Positions 63,231-64,000 of a DNA stretch of 64,000 bases are shown here, in pieces; positions within the stretch are counted from its first letter, which is position 1, and each line of letters opens with the position of its first letter. This DNA comes from Paraburkholderia eburnea (GTDB taxonomy: Bacteria; Pseudomonadota; Gammaproteobacteria; Burkholderiales; Burkholderiaceae). Made by a program: the position numbers and the translations under genes. The notes beneath the pieces are model-generated. The model was not told where the DNA came from, ran no database searches, and was given only the letters and a program-made list of their open reading frames with translations. The stretch is taken from positions 1 through 64,000 of the forward strand of contig NZ_PQGA01000016.1 in the NCBI RefSeq assembly GCF_002917095.1. Direction: 5' to 3'.

Positions 63231-63857
63231 TCAGGTGAGCGGCAGGTCGATGTACTTGCGAAAGCCCTGACGCTGCGTGAGCCGCTGATACCAGCGATCG
63301 AGGTTGGGGAGCACAGGGCGCTCGACGCCTTCGAGGCCGTACCAGCGCCGCGCGAACGAGCCCAGCACGATATCGGCGAGCGAGAAGCGCTCGTTCTCCA
63401 GGAAGAAACGGCCTTGCAGATGCTGGTCGAGCAGCGTCCACAGCGCGGCGGTATTGGCGAGATCGGTGGCGATCTTCGCGGCGTCGCGCTGCTCGGGCGG
63501 CGTGCGCACGAGCGCGAGAAAGAGCGGACGTTCGGCGGGCGCGAGCGTGCCGATCGACCAGTCGAGCCAGCGCTCGATACTGGCGCGCACTTTCGGCTCG
63601 TTCGGGTACAGCACGCTCGACGGACCGTATTGCATCGCGAGATAGCGCAGGATCGCGTTGGATTCCCACAGCACGAAGTTGCCGTCCTGAAGCGTCGGCA
63701 CCTTGCCGTTCGGGTTCATGGCGAGATAGGCCGGCTCGTCGAGATGGCCGAACTTGCCGCCCGCGTCGATGCGCTCGAACGGCAGCACGAGTTCATCGCA
63801 ACACCACAGTACTTTCTGGACGTTGACCGAATTGGCGCGTCCCCAGATTTTGATCAT
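63231..63857 (-). CDS. glutathione S-transferase family protein
   Basis: 208 residues from the ATG at 63857 (AAAGGAGAACG site). Thioredoxin-like N-domain 1-80 (IKIWGRANSVNVQKVLWCCDEL, NPNGKVPTLQDGNFVLWESNAILRYLA with the cis-Pro and glutathione-binding ES pair), helical C-domain 90-205. Theta/beta-like GSTs of this kind detoxify electrophiles. Frame open upstream to 63905 but the ribosome site supports this start. Confidence 0.93.
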   Translation of the reverse strand: MIKIWGRANSVNVQKVLWCCDELVLPFERIDAGGKFGHLDEPAYLAMNPNGKVPTLQDGNFVLWESNAILRYLAMQYGPSSVLYPNEPKVRASIERWLDWSIGTLAPAERPLFLALVRTPPEQRDAAKIATDLANTAALWTLLDQHLQGRFFLENERFSLADIVLGSFARRWYGLEGVERPVLPNLDRWYQRLTQRQGFRKYIDLPLT

Positions 63858-64000
63858 CCGGTGCGTTCTCCTTTGCAGCAATAACAGGGCAGATTGGGAT
63901 CGCAACGATACACGATGTGGCGCGCATTATTTCGCGCGGGCGATCTACACAGAATAGACGCTGGAGCGGCCTTAACCCCAGGCCGACGCGCCGATCATGG

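Overview
The window looks like chromosome from a GC-rich betaproteobacterium of the family Burkholderiaceae (Paraburkholderia, Caballeronia or Burkholderia type). Evidence is the base composition, a Burkholderia-like 5S rRNA 3' end at position 1, an IrlRS-type two-component system, a cyanide-insensitive-type bd oxidase with a DUF2474 partner, and many LysR regulators. Genus level is inference. The DNA is dense and mostly ordinary chromosome. One stretch, 40.6-46.8 kb, has clearly lower GC and different codon use.

Layout. 1-8.3 kb: end of an rrn operon with terminators, a LysR regulator divergent from a lone FUSC exporter, a small secreted protein, a class I CoA-transferase, a GlsB/YeaQ membrane protein and an MgtC-like protein. 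7.2-16.8 kb: a second, paralogous LysR regulator followed by an RND efflux set (permease, adaptor, outer-membrane factor) and an OmpR/histidine-kinase pair, all on the plus strand. 16.8-20.6 kb: AI-2E-family transporter, metallophosphoesterase, small membrane protein, AlkB-like dioxygenase.

20.7-29.3 kb: a complete biotin-independent malonate decarboxylase operon, mdcABCDEGH, on the minus strand. It is led by a GntR repressor gene that overlaps mdcA, and lies divergent from an MFS transporter that probably imports malonate. 29.3-31.3 kb: a divergent EamA exporter/LysR pair.

31.2-39.3 kb: a six-gene minus-strand operon behind a readable sigma-70 promoter and a perfect 7-1-7 Fur box. It encodes an OprB-type porin, a secreted beta-propeller (NHL-like) protein, a Tat-exported DyP peroxidase (EfeB-like) and a ferric ABC importer (binding protein, fused permease, ATPase). 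I read it as a hybrid iron-acquisition system in which parts of EfeUOB and FbpABC are combined with an outer-membrane porin. It is the best candidate here for an under-described system.

39.5-47 kb: arylamine N-acetyltransferase, then an isoprenylcysteine-methyltransferase-like gene split in two by a roughly 6.1 kb low-GC type VI secretion island (vgrG, a two-domain peptidoglycan-hydrolase effector, a putative periplasmic immunity protein and a PAAR tip). Part of the host gene was lost at the insertion.

47-64 kb: membrane protein, bd-type oxidase operon (cioA, cioB and an overlapping 53-residue DUF2474 gene) with FNR-like sites upstream, a urea transporter/class II aldolase/tautomerase operon, a glycolipid-binding-like protein, MscS channel, GNAT acetyltransferase, an EamA exporter divergent from a MocR regulator, a DHA2 efflux pump divergent from a TetR repressor, photolyase, an orphan receiver protein, a His-rich Zur-like regulator and a glutathione S-transferase. 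No tRNA, CRISPR array or complete insertion sequence was seen.
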